A stretch of 44,903 nt of DNA from Candidatus Cloacimonadota bacterium (lineage in GTDB: Bacteria > Cloacimonadota > Cloacimonadia > Cloacimonadales > Cloacimonadaceae), in contig JAAYKA010000024.1 of NCBI GenBank assembly GCA_012522635.1, positions 1 through 44,903 on the forward strand, given 5' to 3'. This document shows positions 8,350 to 16,954 of the stretch, one piece after another (position 1 is the first letter of the stretch; the number at the start of each line of letters is the position of its first letter). The notes beneath the pieces were generated by a model. The model searched no databases, was not told the DNA's origin, and was given only the letters and a program-made list of their open reading frames with translations. The position numbers were made by a program, and so were the translations under genes.

Positions 8350-9051
8350 TCACCCGTAATTCCTTTGGCCGAAAATGACGGAACCCAGGCGCAGCATGTT
8401 CGCCCCTTCCTGCAACGCCACTTCAAAATCGCCGCTCATGCCCATGGAAAGGTGGTCCCAACTGACTCCTGGGATATTTTGGCTTTCCAGCTTTTCTTTC
8501 AGCGCGTGCAACTGTTTGAAAAATGGTCGCGTCTTTTCGGGGTCCAGGCTCATCACACCCATGGTCATCAAACCACGCACCCGCAGGCAGGAAAGTGAAG
8601 CTATTTGCCAAATCATGTCCTCGGCATTTTCCAAGCTTATTCCACTTTTGGATTCCTCGGCGGTGGTGTTTATCTGAACCAGGATATCCTGGGTGAGGTT
8701 CTTTCTGCCCAGGGATTTATTAAGCTCCCGCGCCAGGTTCAAGCTGCCGATGGATTGGATGAGCATGGGATTGAGGCTCAAGAGTTTGTTAATCTTATTG
8801 GTCTGCAGGCGGCCGATGAAATGGAAGCCTTCGTAGGGAGCGCTTAAAAGCGGGATTTTGCGTTCGGCTTCCTGCACCTTGTTTTCCGCGATATGCGTGA
8901 CGCCAAGACGCAGGACTTCATCAACAAATTCCACAGGATGGGTTTTGGTGACAGCCACCAAAGTGACTTTTTCACCATCGCGCCCACATTGCCGCAAGGT
9001 TTGGGCAATTCTTTCCTGCACTTTCTTCAGGTTTTCCGCAATTTGGCTCAT
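8350..9051 (-). CDS. YggS/PLPBP-family pyridoxal-phosphate homeostasis protein
   Basis: This single-domain, alanine-racemase-fold PLP protein of 233 residues is thought to buffer PLP and affect amino acid homeostasis. Visible family motifs are VTLVAVTKTHPVE (the TKT Lys is the PLP-binding site, as in V(A)VSK(T/Y)), AENKVQEAERK, FHFIGRLQTNK, VQINTTAEESKSG and the C-terminal MGMSGDFEVALQEGANMLRLGS. ATG 9051-9049 is preferred because AAGGGAG sits just upstream and homology begins there. The upstream extension to 9150 has no family similarity. This gene is the first of the seven-gene operon that runs down to mnmE. Confidence 0.93.
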   Translation of the reverse strand: MSQIAENLKKVQERIAQTLRQCGRDGEKVTLVAVTKTHPVEFVDEVLRLGVTHIAENKVQEAERKIPLLSAPYEGFHFIGRLQTNKINKLLSLNPMLIQSIGSLNLARELNKSLGRKNLTQDILVQINTTAEESKSGISLENAEDMIWQIASLSCLRVRGLMTMGVMSLDPEKTRPFFKQLHALKEKLESQNIPGVSWDHLSMGMSGDFEVALQEGANMLRLGSVIFGQRNYG

Positions 9052-9401
9052 CAAGGCTCCCTTGTTAAAATATTGTGTTTTTTGAAGCTGGATTTGCCTG
9101 ATTGACCAAGGATTAGCCAAACGCAAACGTTTCCAGCATAACTCATCCATTTTTGTCGGGGTGATTCTATGTCAAGAAAAATCTCGTTTCCCAAAGGGCT
9201 CGACCTGATATCAGAGTTTGTCCCCGCCATTCATTCAATTTATCCCGGATGAAGCTGTGTGTTTTGAAATCAACACAAGGCTCCCATATATGGAACGAGT
9301 CTGCTGAAAACGGGTTATCTAAGCCCTAAGTCTATGTGTCGCTTAAGTTTGCTTTTGCAACATAAGGAAGACATAAGGGGGCGATACCGAAAACGGCAGG
9401 T
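9052..9401. other. Intergenic region with one repeat copy
   Basis: These 350 bases lie between yggS and the downstream end of the UPF0014 permease gene. They contain a minus-strand TTGACA hexamer (TGTCAA at 9171-9176 on the plus strand), which may be the -35 box of the yggS operon. No good -10 box was found at the usual distance. They also contain dispersed repeat copy A at 9281-9388. No convincing small gene was found. Confidence 0.6.
9281..9388 (+). repeat. Dispersed intergenic repeat, copy A
   Basis: First of three related copies (the others are at 19247-19367 minus and 34613-34737 plus). Shared blocks in order are a CCATATAT-type start, GAACGAGTCTG(C/T)TG, a variable middle, TGTCGC-TTA, then AACATAAGGAAGACATAAGG and GGGGGC. 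The last part is itself two 11-base direct repeats beginning ACATAAGG. Copy A has the least similar right end. It carries no protein-coding frame shared with the other copies. Confidence 0.8.
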
Positions 9402-10217
9402 TTATCCAGTCTGCGCGGACATTTTAGCCCCGGCACGAGGCTTTTTTTTCGGCTCCGCCCTGGGCAGATAAAATTGATCGAAACGACGTTTAAGATACAG
9501 CCGGATAGCCAGATAGTCCGCGATGCTAACCGAGCTGAAAATCGCCGCCATGATCATCATTTGATATTTTATGGCCACCAAAGCCGAAGCTCCACCCAAA
9601 ATTTGACCCGACATCATTCCGGGCAGGCTCACCACGCCCATGGAGGCAATCGATAAAAGCCTGGGCAAGAGTGAAATATGCATGGCCTGCTGGAAGGCGG
9701 GCAAAGCGGCTTCCCAGTGGCTGGCTCCCAGGCTGATGCGAGTGTAATAGGCTTTCCAGTTGTCGCTGAGCTTTCCTTCAAAACGTTCCATCGCCAGGGC
9801 GCAACTGTTCATGGTGTTACCTAAAACCATGCCGTAGATGGGAATAACGATGGTGGCGGCGAAAAAAGGCTGGGGACGAATCACCACAAAAAGCAGCCAG
9901 GGCATCACAATCAAGGAAGCCACTCCCAGCGCCATAAAAAAGATGGAGACCAGGATGCGCCGCTGGAATTTAATCCTGCCGCGCAGGGTGATGACCGCGT
10001 TGCTGAGCATGATGAGCACCCAAAAGAGGGTGAGCCAAACATTGTCTTTTTCAAAAAGCAGTTGCAGCCAAATCCCGATGAGAGCAAGCTGCGCAATCAT
10101 GCGCCCGAAGGCGGTGAGAAGCTGTTTGGTGAGTTTCAGCTTCAATTGATGAAAGATGGCCAGCGGAAAAAGCAGAAGCAACATCGAAAAGAAGAGTCCC
10201 CAATAGCTGATATCCAT
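9402..10217 (-). CDS. UPF0014 (FetB/YbbM-type) ABC transporter permease
   Basis: Membrane subunit of a two-gene ABC transporter; E. coli FetB is associated with iron export and oxidative stress resistance. The protein has 271 residues from ATG 10217, chosen because GGAGG sits 8 bases upstream and the first helix follows at once (MDISYWGLFFSMLLLL). The longer frame to 10310 re-reads the ATPase gene. Family features are seven or so helices, the VIPIYGMVLGNTMNSCALAMERF block near the middle and SLPGMMSGQILGGASALVAIKYQMMIM near the end. The start is 1 base past the ATPase stop. The transported substrate here is inferred only from the family. Confidence 0.88.
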   Translation of the reverse strand: MDISYWGLFFSMLLLLFPLAIFHQLKLKLTKQLLTAFGRMIAQLALIGIWLQLLFEKDNVWLTLFWVLIMLSNAVITLRGRIKFQRRILVSIFFMALGVASLIVMPWLLFVVIRPQPFFAATIVIPIYGMVLGNTMNSCALAMERFEGKLSDNWKAYYTRISLGASHWEAALPAFQQAMHISLLPRLLSIASMGVVSLPGMMSGQILGGASALVAIKYQMMIMAAIFSSVSIADYLAIRLYLKRRFDQFYLPRAEPKKKPRAGAKMSAQTG

Positions 10218-10218
10218 G

Positions 10219-10914
10219 TCAATTGCCTCCATTATCGTGAATTCTGCCATCCTGAATCCGCCATCTGCGCTGCCAGCGGCTTTGCCAGAGTGGATCGTGG
10301 GAAATGGCAATCACCGTGCTGCCGCAGACTCCGAAAATAAAATCCGAAATGATGCCGGAGGTGGTTTGATCCAAGGCGGAAGAAACCTCGTCCAAAAGCA
10401 AAATCTGGGGTTGAAGCATCATGGCGCGAATCAGCGCCACCCTTTGTTTTTCCCCTCCTGAAAGCTGTTCCGCTTTTTTCAAAAGATAATCCTCGGGCAG
10501 TTGAAACGTCTTAAAAAGCTCGACGATGAGGTGTTTTTGAGCCTGGCTCTGACGTTTGCGATTGGCACAAAAAGAAAGCGCTTCATCCAGCACTTCGCTC
10601 ACGCTGCCTTCTCCCAGCCAGGGTTCCTGCATCACCATCACAATTTGGCTGCGCAGGATCTCAGGCGTGTATTCTGTGACGGGTTTTCCCAAAAAGAGGA
10701 CTTCGCCCTCATAGCTCTGGTTCATCAAATTCAGGGTGTTGAGCAAGGAACTTTTGCCGCTGCCAGTGCTGCCGGTCAGCAAAATCTTTTCGCCCTGAGA
10801 CACCTTTAAATCGATATTTGAGACAAGTTCCAAGTCTTCATAAAACAACTTTTTTATGCGAATGTGAAGCAGGTCTTGTTCTGGTTCGGGTAGGTTTTCA
10901 TCTGTGTGTTTCAT
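10219..10914 (-). CDS. ABC transporter ATP-binding protein (FetA/YbbL-type)
   Basis: This is a 231-residue ATPase partner of the permease just downstream. The Walker A motif is GSTGSGKSS near residue 49, the signature is LSGGEKQR, and Walker B runs into the D-loop as ILLLDEVSSALD, followed by the switch His in VIAISHD. The Q-loop lies in VMVMQEPW. The protein has a short N-terminal tail and no membrane segment. The tight pairing with a UPF0014 permease makes a FetAB-like transporter the best call. Upstream on the minus strand is a TTGACA (TGTCAA at 10949-10954 on the plus strand) in the divergent region shared with mscS; its -10 box is unclear. Confidence 0.88.
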   Translation of the reverse strand: MKHTDENLPEPEQDLLHIRIKKLFYEDLELVSNIDLKVSQGEKILLTGSTGSGKSSLLNTLNLMNQSYEGEVLFLGKPVTEYTPEILRSQIVMVMQEPWLGEGSVSEVLDEALSFCANRKRQSQAQKHLIVELFKTFQLPEDYLLKKAEQLSGGEKQRVALIRAMMLQPQILLLDEVSSALDQTTSGIISDFIFGVCGSTVIAISHDPLWQSRWQRRWRIQDGRIHDNGGN

Positions 10915-11021
10915 ATAAACAACAAAGATTATGGGGAACGCGCGCTGTCAAGAAAGAATCCGTATAAACGGATTTCAGACCCATATTCGAACAAAACTGT
11001 CACATTTCATCCAAATATATC

Positions 11022-11050
11022 TTGGCAAAGACCAGGTTCCGGTTTATATT
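11022..11050 (+). promoter_or_regulatory. Sigma70-type promoter for mscS gene
   Basis: TTGGCA at 11022-11027 and TATATT at 11045-11050 are separated by exactly 17 bases. The transcript would start near 11057, giving a leader of about 43 bases before the mscS ATG. This is the best-matching promoter in the window. Confidence 0.6.
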
Positions 11051-11099
11051 GGCAGTATAAAATGAAAATAATGTGCAACCTTAAAACGAGGAGAAAAAA

Positions 11100-11888
11100 A
11101 TGCCTAAAATCGATTTTTTGAACATTAATTGGCTGAAGATGCCCGGCAAGCTTGCCAATTTTGGCATCAAGCTGGCCATCGCGATTCTGATATTCATCAT
11201 TGGAAACGCCATTGCCAAAGCCATCAGCAAGGGTATCAGCGGGTTCATGATTAAAAGGAAGGCGGATAAGACCCTGGCAAATTTTTTGGGTAATGTGTTG
11301 TATGCCATCCTGCTTTTGATTATTGTTTTGAGTGCGCTGAACGTCATAGGCGTGAAGACTTCATCCTTCATGATGATTGTCAGCGCCGCGGTTCTGGCCA
11401 TTGGTGTGGCGATGCAGGGTTCACTGAGCAACCTGGCTTCCGGCGTGATGCTTATCGGCTTGCGCCCCTTCAAATTGGGCGACACAGTTAATGCTGGCGG
11501 TCAAACCGGATTGGTGGAAGATATTGGAATCCTCAGCACCACCATTTTAACCAGCGACAACAAAAAGATTATCGTTCCCAACAGTGCCATTTCCGGTGGC
11601 GCCATCACAAACTTCAGCGCCATGCCCACCCGCAAGATTGAACTGAGCCTGGTTGTGCCGGGAACGGTTGATCTCAGCAAGGGCCGCGATGTGATTATGG
11701 GCGTGGTGAATGCCGAAAGCCGCATCCTGAGAGATCCCGCGCCGTCAATCGCGATAGAAGACGCCAACGCCGGCGAAATCAAGTATGGTTTGGCAGTTCA
11801 CGTGAACAACCCTGAAATGGGCGCCGTGCAGTCCGACCTTTTGGAAAATTTGAAAAAAGCCCTCACCGAAGCCGGTATTTGGGCTTAA
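11100..11888 (+). CDS. Small-conductance mechanosensitive channel (MscS family)
   Basis: A channel that opens under membrane tension to release solutes during osmotic downshock. At 262 residues it is a minimal MscS. There are three N-terminal helices (about residues 18-45, 58-82 and 92-118). The pore helix is glycine/alanine-rich and runs into the conserved GVAMQGSLSNLASGVMLIGLRPFKLGD segment. The beta domain follows with IVPNSAISGGAITNFS and then the C-terminal alpha/beta domain. GAGGAG sits just before the ATG. The DUF3078-like gene follows after 18 bases, so the two are probably co-transcribed up to the terminator near 12790. Confidence 0.92.
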   Translation: MPKIDFLNINWLKMPGKLANFGIKLAIAILIFIIGNAIAKAISKGISGFMIKRKADKTLANFLGNVLYAILLLIIVLSALNVIGVKTSSFMMIVSAAVLAIGVAMQGSLSNLASGVMLIGLRPFKLGDTVNAGGQTGLVEDIGILSTTILTSDNKKIIVPNSAISGGAITNFSAMPTRKIELSLVVPGTVDLSKGRDVIMGVVNAESRILRDPAPSIAIEDANAGEIKYGLAVHVNNPEMGAVQSDLLENLKKALTEAGIWA

Positions 11889-11906
11889 AAAAGGAGAATA
11901 ATAAAC

Positions 11907-12755
11907 GTGAAATCCCCCAAATTGATACTGATTATCATGGCTCTGATGAGCTTGAGCATTCTGGCAGCCAAAGGCTGGGACATCGATTCCGATATTCTGG
12001 TGAACCTTACGCAGAGCCAATTTAGTGATAACTGGCATGGCAGTGAACTGAGCAACATCACCTGGACCGCCACCTCGAATACCGTGGCTCAAAAACAAGT
12101 GAAAGAATGGCTCAACAACAAAAACAGCCTGAAGCTGGCTTTTGGGCAAACGCATATGCAGAAGAGAGATGCAGCCGGCAACTTGGAATGGGATAAACCC
12201 CAGAAATCCACCGACCAGATTGCATACGAGTCACTGCTGCAATTCACCCTGAAATCTTTTGTGGACCCATACGTGTCACTGCGCATGGATTCTCAGTTTT
12301 TGGATCAACAAACCGGACAGGACACCTATATAGTGAACCCCATCGTTTTTACGGAAAGTGCTGGTATCATGCGCAGCATTTTGAACACAGATAAAAGCAA
12401 GCTGAACGTGCGCGTTGGTGGTGCTGTGCGTGAAACCTGGAATCGTCGTAACGACAAACTTCCCATCGATGGCGGTGTGGAAGGGATTGTGGAATACAAA
12501 CAGATTATCAGCGCGATGAATGCCAGCTATAATTCAAAACTCACTGCCTACCAAGCTTTGTTCAAATCCGACAAAGTGGAAGGCTTTGACAACTGGAAAG
12601 CGCTGGATGTGAAGTGGGAAAACATGCTGAGCTTCAAGCTTTGGAAGCTGTTGAGCATGAATCTGAACCTGGATCTGATTTACGAAAAAGAACAGAGTCC
12701 GGACATCCAGTGGCGTGAAGTGCTGGGGCTTGGCTTCAGCTATGTGTTGTTCTAA
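11907..12755 (+). CDS. DUF3078-like outer-membrane protein
   Basis: This secreted protein of 282 residues has a signal peptide (KSPKLILIIMALMSLSILAAKG) and a beta-rich body typical of an outer-membrane barrel. The opening VNLTQSQFSDNWHGSELSNITWTA matches the DUF3078 pattern (N-x-S-Q-x-x-F-S-x-N-W followed by a Gly/Ser-rich stretch) known from Bacteroidetes and relatives. The function of that family is not established. The start is GTG with AAGGAG 10 bases upstream. It is the second gene after mscS and the last before a strong terminator. Confidence 0.78.
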   Translation: MKSPKLILIIMALMSLSILAAKGWDIDSDILVNLTQSQFSDNWHGSELSNITWTATSNTVAQKQVKEWLNNKNSLKLAFGQTHMQKRDAAGNLEWDKPQKSTDQIAYESLLQFTLKSFVDPYVSLRMDSQFLDQQTGQDTYIVNPIVFTESAGIMRSILNTDKSKLNVRVGGAVRETWNRRNDKLPIDGGVEGIVEYKQIISAMNASYNSKLTAYQALFKSDKVEGFDNWKALDVKWENMLSFKLWKLLSMNLNLDLIYEKEQSPDIQWREVLGLGFSYVLF

Positions 12756-12774
12756 GATACACTATTAACAAAAC

Positions 12775-12803
12775 AAAAAGAGGGCTTCGCGCCCTCTTTT
12801 TTG
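12775..12803. terminator. Bidirectional intrinsic terminator
   Basis: A stem AAAAGAGGGC with GCCCTCTTTT and the loop TTCGC is flanked by A-runs on the left and T-runs on the right. It therefore works in both directions between the convergent DUF3078-like gene and the RND pump gene. Confidence 0.88.
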
Positions 12804-12825
12804 TTTACATGACTTTTATGTGGGT

Positions 12826-15800
12826 CTAAACATTGCCGTCTGGAACCACCTCAACTTTCGTTTTCTGCTGTTTTATGGCAAGGTAGTAGAACGCGGGGAT
12901 AATCACCAGGGTCAAAAACGCGGAGACGATTAGTCCGCCAATCATCACGATACCCATGGATTTGCGCAGTTCAAGACCAGCGGGACCGATTCCCAAAGCC
13001 ATGGGCAGCATGCCAATGGCGATGGCCAAGGTGCTCATGATGATGGGTTTAAGCTTCACTTCACCCGCTTCCATCAGGGCTTCCCGGATGTCGGCTCCTT
13101 CCTTGCGGCGACCGTTTGCATGATCCAACATCAAAATGGCGTTGTTCACCACAATTCCAACCAGCATCACAATGCTCATCAGTGATACCAGGTTGAAGGT
13201 CTGTCCAGTTATCAGGAGCGACAAAATGACCCCGATGATGGCCAGCGGCACCGTCCCCAGAATCAGCAAGGGCTGCAGCAAGTTTTCCAAAATTGCCGCC
13301 AGCAGCATATAGGTGAGCAACACCGCCAAAATCAAGGTTTTTATCATTTCGGAAATCATGTCGGTCATCATTTCGGCGTTTCCGCCCCAGATGATGCCAT
13401 AACCCTTGGGCAATTCCAATCCGTCCAGGCGTTTATTTACACTCTTCATCACGTCGCCCATGCGCGCGCCTTCTGCCACGTCAGCTGTGAAAACCACCGT
13501 TTTATGACGGTCGCGATGGGTGATGATGTTTGTGCCTTCTTCGAAAGTAATATCGGCAAGCTGGGAGAGCGGATAAGGCTGCCAGTTGATGGTAACGCTC
13601 AGGTTTTCAAGCTTTTCAGGAGAATCCACGGATTCATCTTCCAATGAAAGCTTGATGTCATATTGATTGTCGCCTTCATGATATTGCGTGGAAACCAAGC
13701 CTTCGATGGCTCCGCGCACAGCGAGCGCCAGTTCATAGGTGGTGGCATTCACCGCAGCCATTTCAGCGCGTTTTGGTCTGATGGTGATATCAGCCCTGCC
13801 ACCCCGGGTGCTGGTATCCAGATTGATGAGGCCGGGCGTGTCTTTAATCAGTGCGGTCACCTTGTGTTTCAGCTGCTCCAGGCGGGCATTATCCTGTCCC
13901 TGCAGATAGAATTCCAAGCCGGTGGCTTCTCCAAAACCGGAGCTGACCGCGCTAACCTTAATCAGCGCGTTCGGGATATCTGCCAGATCGCGGGTCACCA
14001 AGTCTGCCACCTGTCTGGAATTGAGCTTGCGGTGTTTTGTGTCCACCAGCTTGATGGTGCTGGAAGCCAGGTTTGTACCGGTGCTCATCGTGCCTGAGGA
14101 TCCCAGGTTTGTAATCACATGGTCGATCTCCTTGTGTTTTTCCAGGCGTTTGTGGATCTCGGTGAGAGTTTGGGCTGTCTGCTCGATGTTATAACCCTGC
14201 GGAAGTTCCACTGTGATGGACATTTCACCCTGGTCCATTTCCGGAATGAACTCCAAACCCACCACCGGGATGAGGGCCAGGCTGGCAACCAGGATGCCCA
14301 GGGTGACAAAAATGATGGTACGGCTGCGTTTTTTACTGCTGAGCACGCCGCCCAGAAACTTTCTGTACCAGGTGGCGAATTTATTGAAGATATTGTCGAA
14401 CTTCTCACCGAAGCGGTTTGGCTTGGGCTTCTCCGGCAAAATGCGGGCAGCCAGCATGGGTGTGACTGTGAAAGCCGTCAACAAAGACATCATGGTGGCA
14501 AAGGTGACTGTGAGCGCGAATTCGCGGAAAAACTGGCCTGCCAAGCTGCTCATGGATGCGATTGGCAAAAACACGACAACGTTTGTGAGTGTGCTTGCCA
14601 AAACAGCCACGGCGATCTCGGACGCGCCTTTCGCTGCAGCATCCCGATTGTTCAAACCCAGAGATTTATGACGGAAGATGTTTTCTATCACAACCACTGA
14701 GTTTGTTACCAGAATTCCAACTGAAACCGAAATCCCGATCAAAGTGAGCAGGTTAAAGCTATAGCCAGCAACCTGCAGGAACACGAAGGTGGAAATGATG
14801 GCAATGGGCATGGAAAGAGCCACGATGAAGGTGGAACGCCAATCATGCAAAAACAGCAACAACACCAAGCCTGTCAAAAGTATTCCCAAGCCAATATTCA
14901 CAAATGTATCTTCCACGGTGCCGCGGATGAAGGTGGAGCCGTCCTGCACGATGTCCAGGCTCACCCCTTCGGGCAGATCGGCCTGGATCTCAGGCAGGAT
15001 TTTTTTCACTTCCTTGGAGATATCGACCACGTTTCCATCTGAAGCGTTGGTCAAGGAAATGCGCACCACGTTGTCCTGCAAGACCTTATCGTCCATATTA
15101 TGGAAGATGGCCCTGGAGCGCACTTCTTCAGAACTGTCTGTGATATCCGCCAGGTCGCGCAGCTTTTTAACTCCATAAGCCGTGGGAATATCCGCGTCCG
15201 CAATCTCATCCAGCCCCTGATATTGACCTTTCAGGCGCACAGAATATTCTTGGGTTCCACGTTTGAGGTTTCCCGCCGGCATATCCAGGTTTTGGGCTGC
15301 CAAGATTTGAAGCAGTTGCGTCATGGACAGCCTATTCTCATAAACAACTTGGTCTTTGAGGGTTACATCAATCTGTCGCTTTGCTCCACCGGTGATGGTA
15401 ACTTCGCCCACCCCGGGGATTTGGCCAAAGCGGTCCTTCAGTTTGGTATCCGCCAGTTCGTGCAACTCGCGCGCATCCAGTTTTCCGCTCAAAATGATGT
15501 CCATAAATGGTCGGGTATTCATATTAAGCTTCATCACCACAGGCTTTTCCACCTGTTCTGGCAAATCACGCAGGATGGCATCCACCTTGTCTTTCACTTC
15601 CTGGTTGGCTATATCCACGTTCTTTTTGGTTTTGAAAGCAACCAGGACCACGCTGGCATTCTCCATCGAATAAGATTGGGTGTAATCCACCAAGCTAACG
15701 GTGGCGAGGGCATCTTCAATCCTTTTTGTGACCTGGGTTTCGACCTCGGAAGGTCCCGCCCCGGGATACACAGTTTGGATGATAACGAAGGGTAAGTTGA

Positions 15801-15918
15801 TGTCTGGCATCAGGTTCAGCGGCAAAACAAAATAGGCAAGAGCGCCGAACACGATGAACACCAACAGCACCATCGACACCAGGATGGGTCGTTTTATCGA
15901 TAAATCTGAGAGAAACAT
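12826..15918 (-). CDS. RND efflux transporter permease (AcrB/HAE1-like)
   Basis: Inner-membrane pump of a tripartite exporter, 1030 residues. It has the two-fold RND layout: helix 1 at the N-terminus (MVLLVFIVFGALAYFVLP), two large periplasmic loops at about residues 35-330 and 555-860, and helices 2-6 and 8-12. The start MFLSDLSIKRPILVSMV is typical. One oddity is in helix 4. Where AcrB has Asp407-Asp408 and many homologues have VDNS, this protein reads GILVTNSVVVIENI, with Thr405-Asn406. In helix 10 it has VNNAIL in place of the AcrB KNAIL. The key proton-relay Asp is therefore missing at its usual place. The gene starts 10 bases after the adaptor stop. The substrate is unknown. Confidence 0.95.
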   Translation of the reverse strand: MFLSDLSIKRPILVSMVLLVFIVFGALAYFVLPLNLMPDINLPFVIIQTVYPGAGPSEVETQVTKRIEDALATVSLVDYTQSYSMENASVVLVAFKTKKNVDIANQEVKDKVDAILRDLPEQVEKPVVMKLNMNTRPFMDIILSGKLDARELHELADTKLKDRFGQIPGVGEVTITGGAKRQIDVTLKDQVVYENRLSMTQLLQILAAQNLDMPAGNLKRGTQEYSVRLKGQYQGLDEIADADIPTAYGVKKLRDLADITDSSEEVRSRAIFHNMDDKVLQDNVVRISLTNASDGNVVDISKEVKKILPEIQADLPEGVSLDIVQDGSTFIRGTVEDTFVNIGLGILLTGLVLLLFLHDWRSTFIVALSMPIAIISTFVFLQVAGYSFNLLTLIGISVSVGILVTNSVVVIENIFRHKSLGLNNRDAAAKGASEIAVAVLASTLTNVVVFLPIASMSSLAGQFFREFALTVTFATMMSLLTAFTVTPMLAARILPEKPKPNRFGEKFDNIFNKFATWYRKFLGGVLSSKKRSRTIIFVTLGILVASLALIPVVGLEFIPEMDQGEMSITVELPQGYNIEQTAQTLTEIHKRLEKHKEIDHVITNLGSSGTMSTGTNLASSTIKLVDTKHRKLNSRQVADLVTRDLADIPNALIKVSAVSSGFGEATGLEFYLQGQDNARLEQLKHKVTALIKDTPGLINLDTSTRGGRADITIRPKRAEMAAVNATTYELALAVRGAIEGLVSTQYHEGDNQYDIKLSLEDESVDSPEKLENLSVTINWQPYPLSQLADITFEEGTNIITHRDRHKTVVFTADVAEGARMGDVMKSVNKRLDGLELPKGYGIIWGGNAEMMTDMISEMIKTLILAVLLTYMLLAAILENLLQPLLILGTVPLAIIGVILSLLITGQTFNLVSLMSIVMLVGIVVNNAILMLDHANGRRKEGADIREALMEAGEVKLKPIIMSTLAIAIGMLPMALGIGPAGLELRKSMGIVMIGGLIVSAFLTLVIIPAFYYLAIKQQKTKVEVVPDGNV

Positions 15919-15928
15919 GGCGGCGTCC

Positions 15929-16954
15929 TTATTCTATCACTTTGATGAGGTCGTTATCCGAAAGCAGGCTGATCCCTTCCGTGATGAGAATATCTCCAGG
16001 CTCCAAACCGGAAATTACTTCAAAGCGAACTTGGTTGTCCATTCCCGTTTCGATTTCACGTTTGATGGCATGGCCTTTTTCAACCACCCAAACAAATTTC
16101 TTGCCGTTTTCGAGCACGATTTGTTCACGATTGACAACAATGACACCAGTCCGGGATTGGGTTTGCAACTTAACCCGGGCTGTGACACCATAGCTCACGC
16201 GCTGACCTCCGGCGGGAAAACTGACTTCAACTGGCACACCCTGCGTTTGAGGGTCCAAAGCCAGGGAAACCTTGCTGACCCTGCCTTCGAGGCTGAGATC
16301 ACCAACCGTTGCCGTGGCAGGGGTTCCAACCCTGAGGTTTCGCGCCACTTTGTCTGGAACGTTGAATTTTGCCTTGTAGCCCGCGGGTGCCGAAACTTGG
16401 AACAGGATTTGCCCGGGATTGCTCATCTCCCCTGGCGCGACTGCCACACTGGTTAAAACTCCGCTAAGAGGCGCGGTCACATTAATCAATTTGCGGCTGG
16501 ATTCCATATTTGCTTTGGCAAGTTTGTATTGGGTTTCCACATTGTCCAAATCCTGTTGCGAAATCGCGCCTTCTTCGTGCAGTTTTTTCATTCTTTCATA
16601 AGCCTGGCGGGCGGCATTGAAGCCTGTGGATGCCTGTTCGAATTGCGCGGAGGGCGTGGTTCTGGGAAAGGATACAATCACCTGTCCGGCGGAGACTCTG
16701 TCCCCCACCTTGGCATGCACCCCTGCCACAACATCTGCCAGCATGGATATGCCGTAGGAATCGGAACTGCCACCCAGGACCGCATTGTAGGTCAACTCTT
16801 CACTGATACTGTCTTCGGTCACGGTGACTACGCGCACCGGGATTCCCTCTTCTTTTTGAATTTGTTCCATGCTTTTACCCTGCTGGCCTTTTTTGCCGCA
16901 GGCGCCCAGGAGCAAACCCAGGCAGATTATGGTGATAATGGCTGTTTTTTTCAT
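15929..16954 (-). CDS. RND efflux periplasmic adaptor lipoprotein
   Basis: Membrane fusion protein joining the RND pump to the TolC channel, 341 residues. The signal peptide ends in the lipobox LLGAC, so Cys20 should be lipidated. A lipoyl/barrel-sandwich half follows (ISMLADVVAGVHAKVGDRVSAGQVIVSF), then a short helical hairpin (FNAARQAYERMKKLHEEGAISQQDLDNVETQYKLAKANME) and the second lipoyl half (VTAPLSGVLTSVAVAPGEMSNPGQILFQV). The beta-barrel and membrane-proximal domains complete it. The hairpin is short, as in many HlyD_D23-type adaptors. Start and stop overlap with the tolC-like gene as ATGA. Confidence 0.94.
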   Translation of the reverse strand: MKKTAIITIICLGLLLGACGKKGQQGKSMEQIQKEEGIPVRVVTVTEDSISEELTYNAVLGGSSDSYGISMLADVVAGVHAKVGDRVSAGQVIVSFPRTTPSAQFEQASTGFNAARQAYERMKKLHEEGAISQQDLDNVETQYKLAKANMESSRKLINVTAPLSGVLTSVAVAPGEMSNPGQILFQVSAPAGYKAKFNVPDKVARNLRVGTPATATVGDLSLEGRVSKVSLALDPQTQGVPVEVSFPAGGQRVSYGVTARVKLQTQSRTGVIVVNREQIVLENGKKFVWVVEKGHAIKREIETGMDNQVRFEVISGLEPGDILITEGISLLSDNDLIKVIE

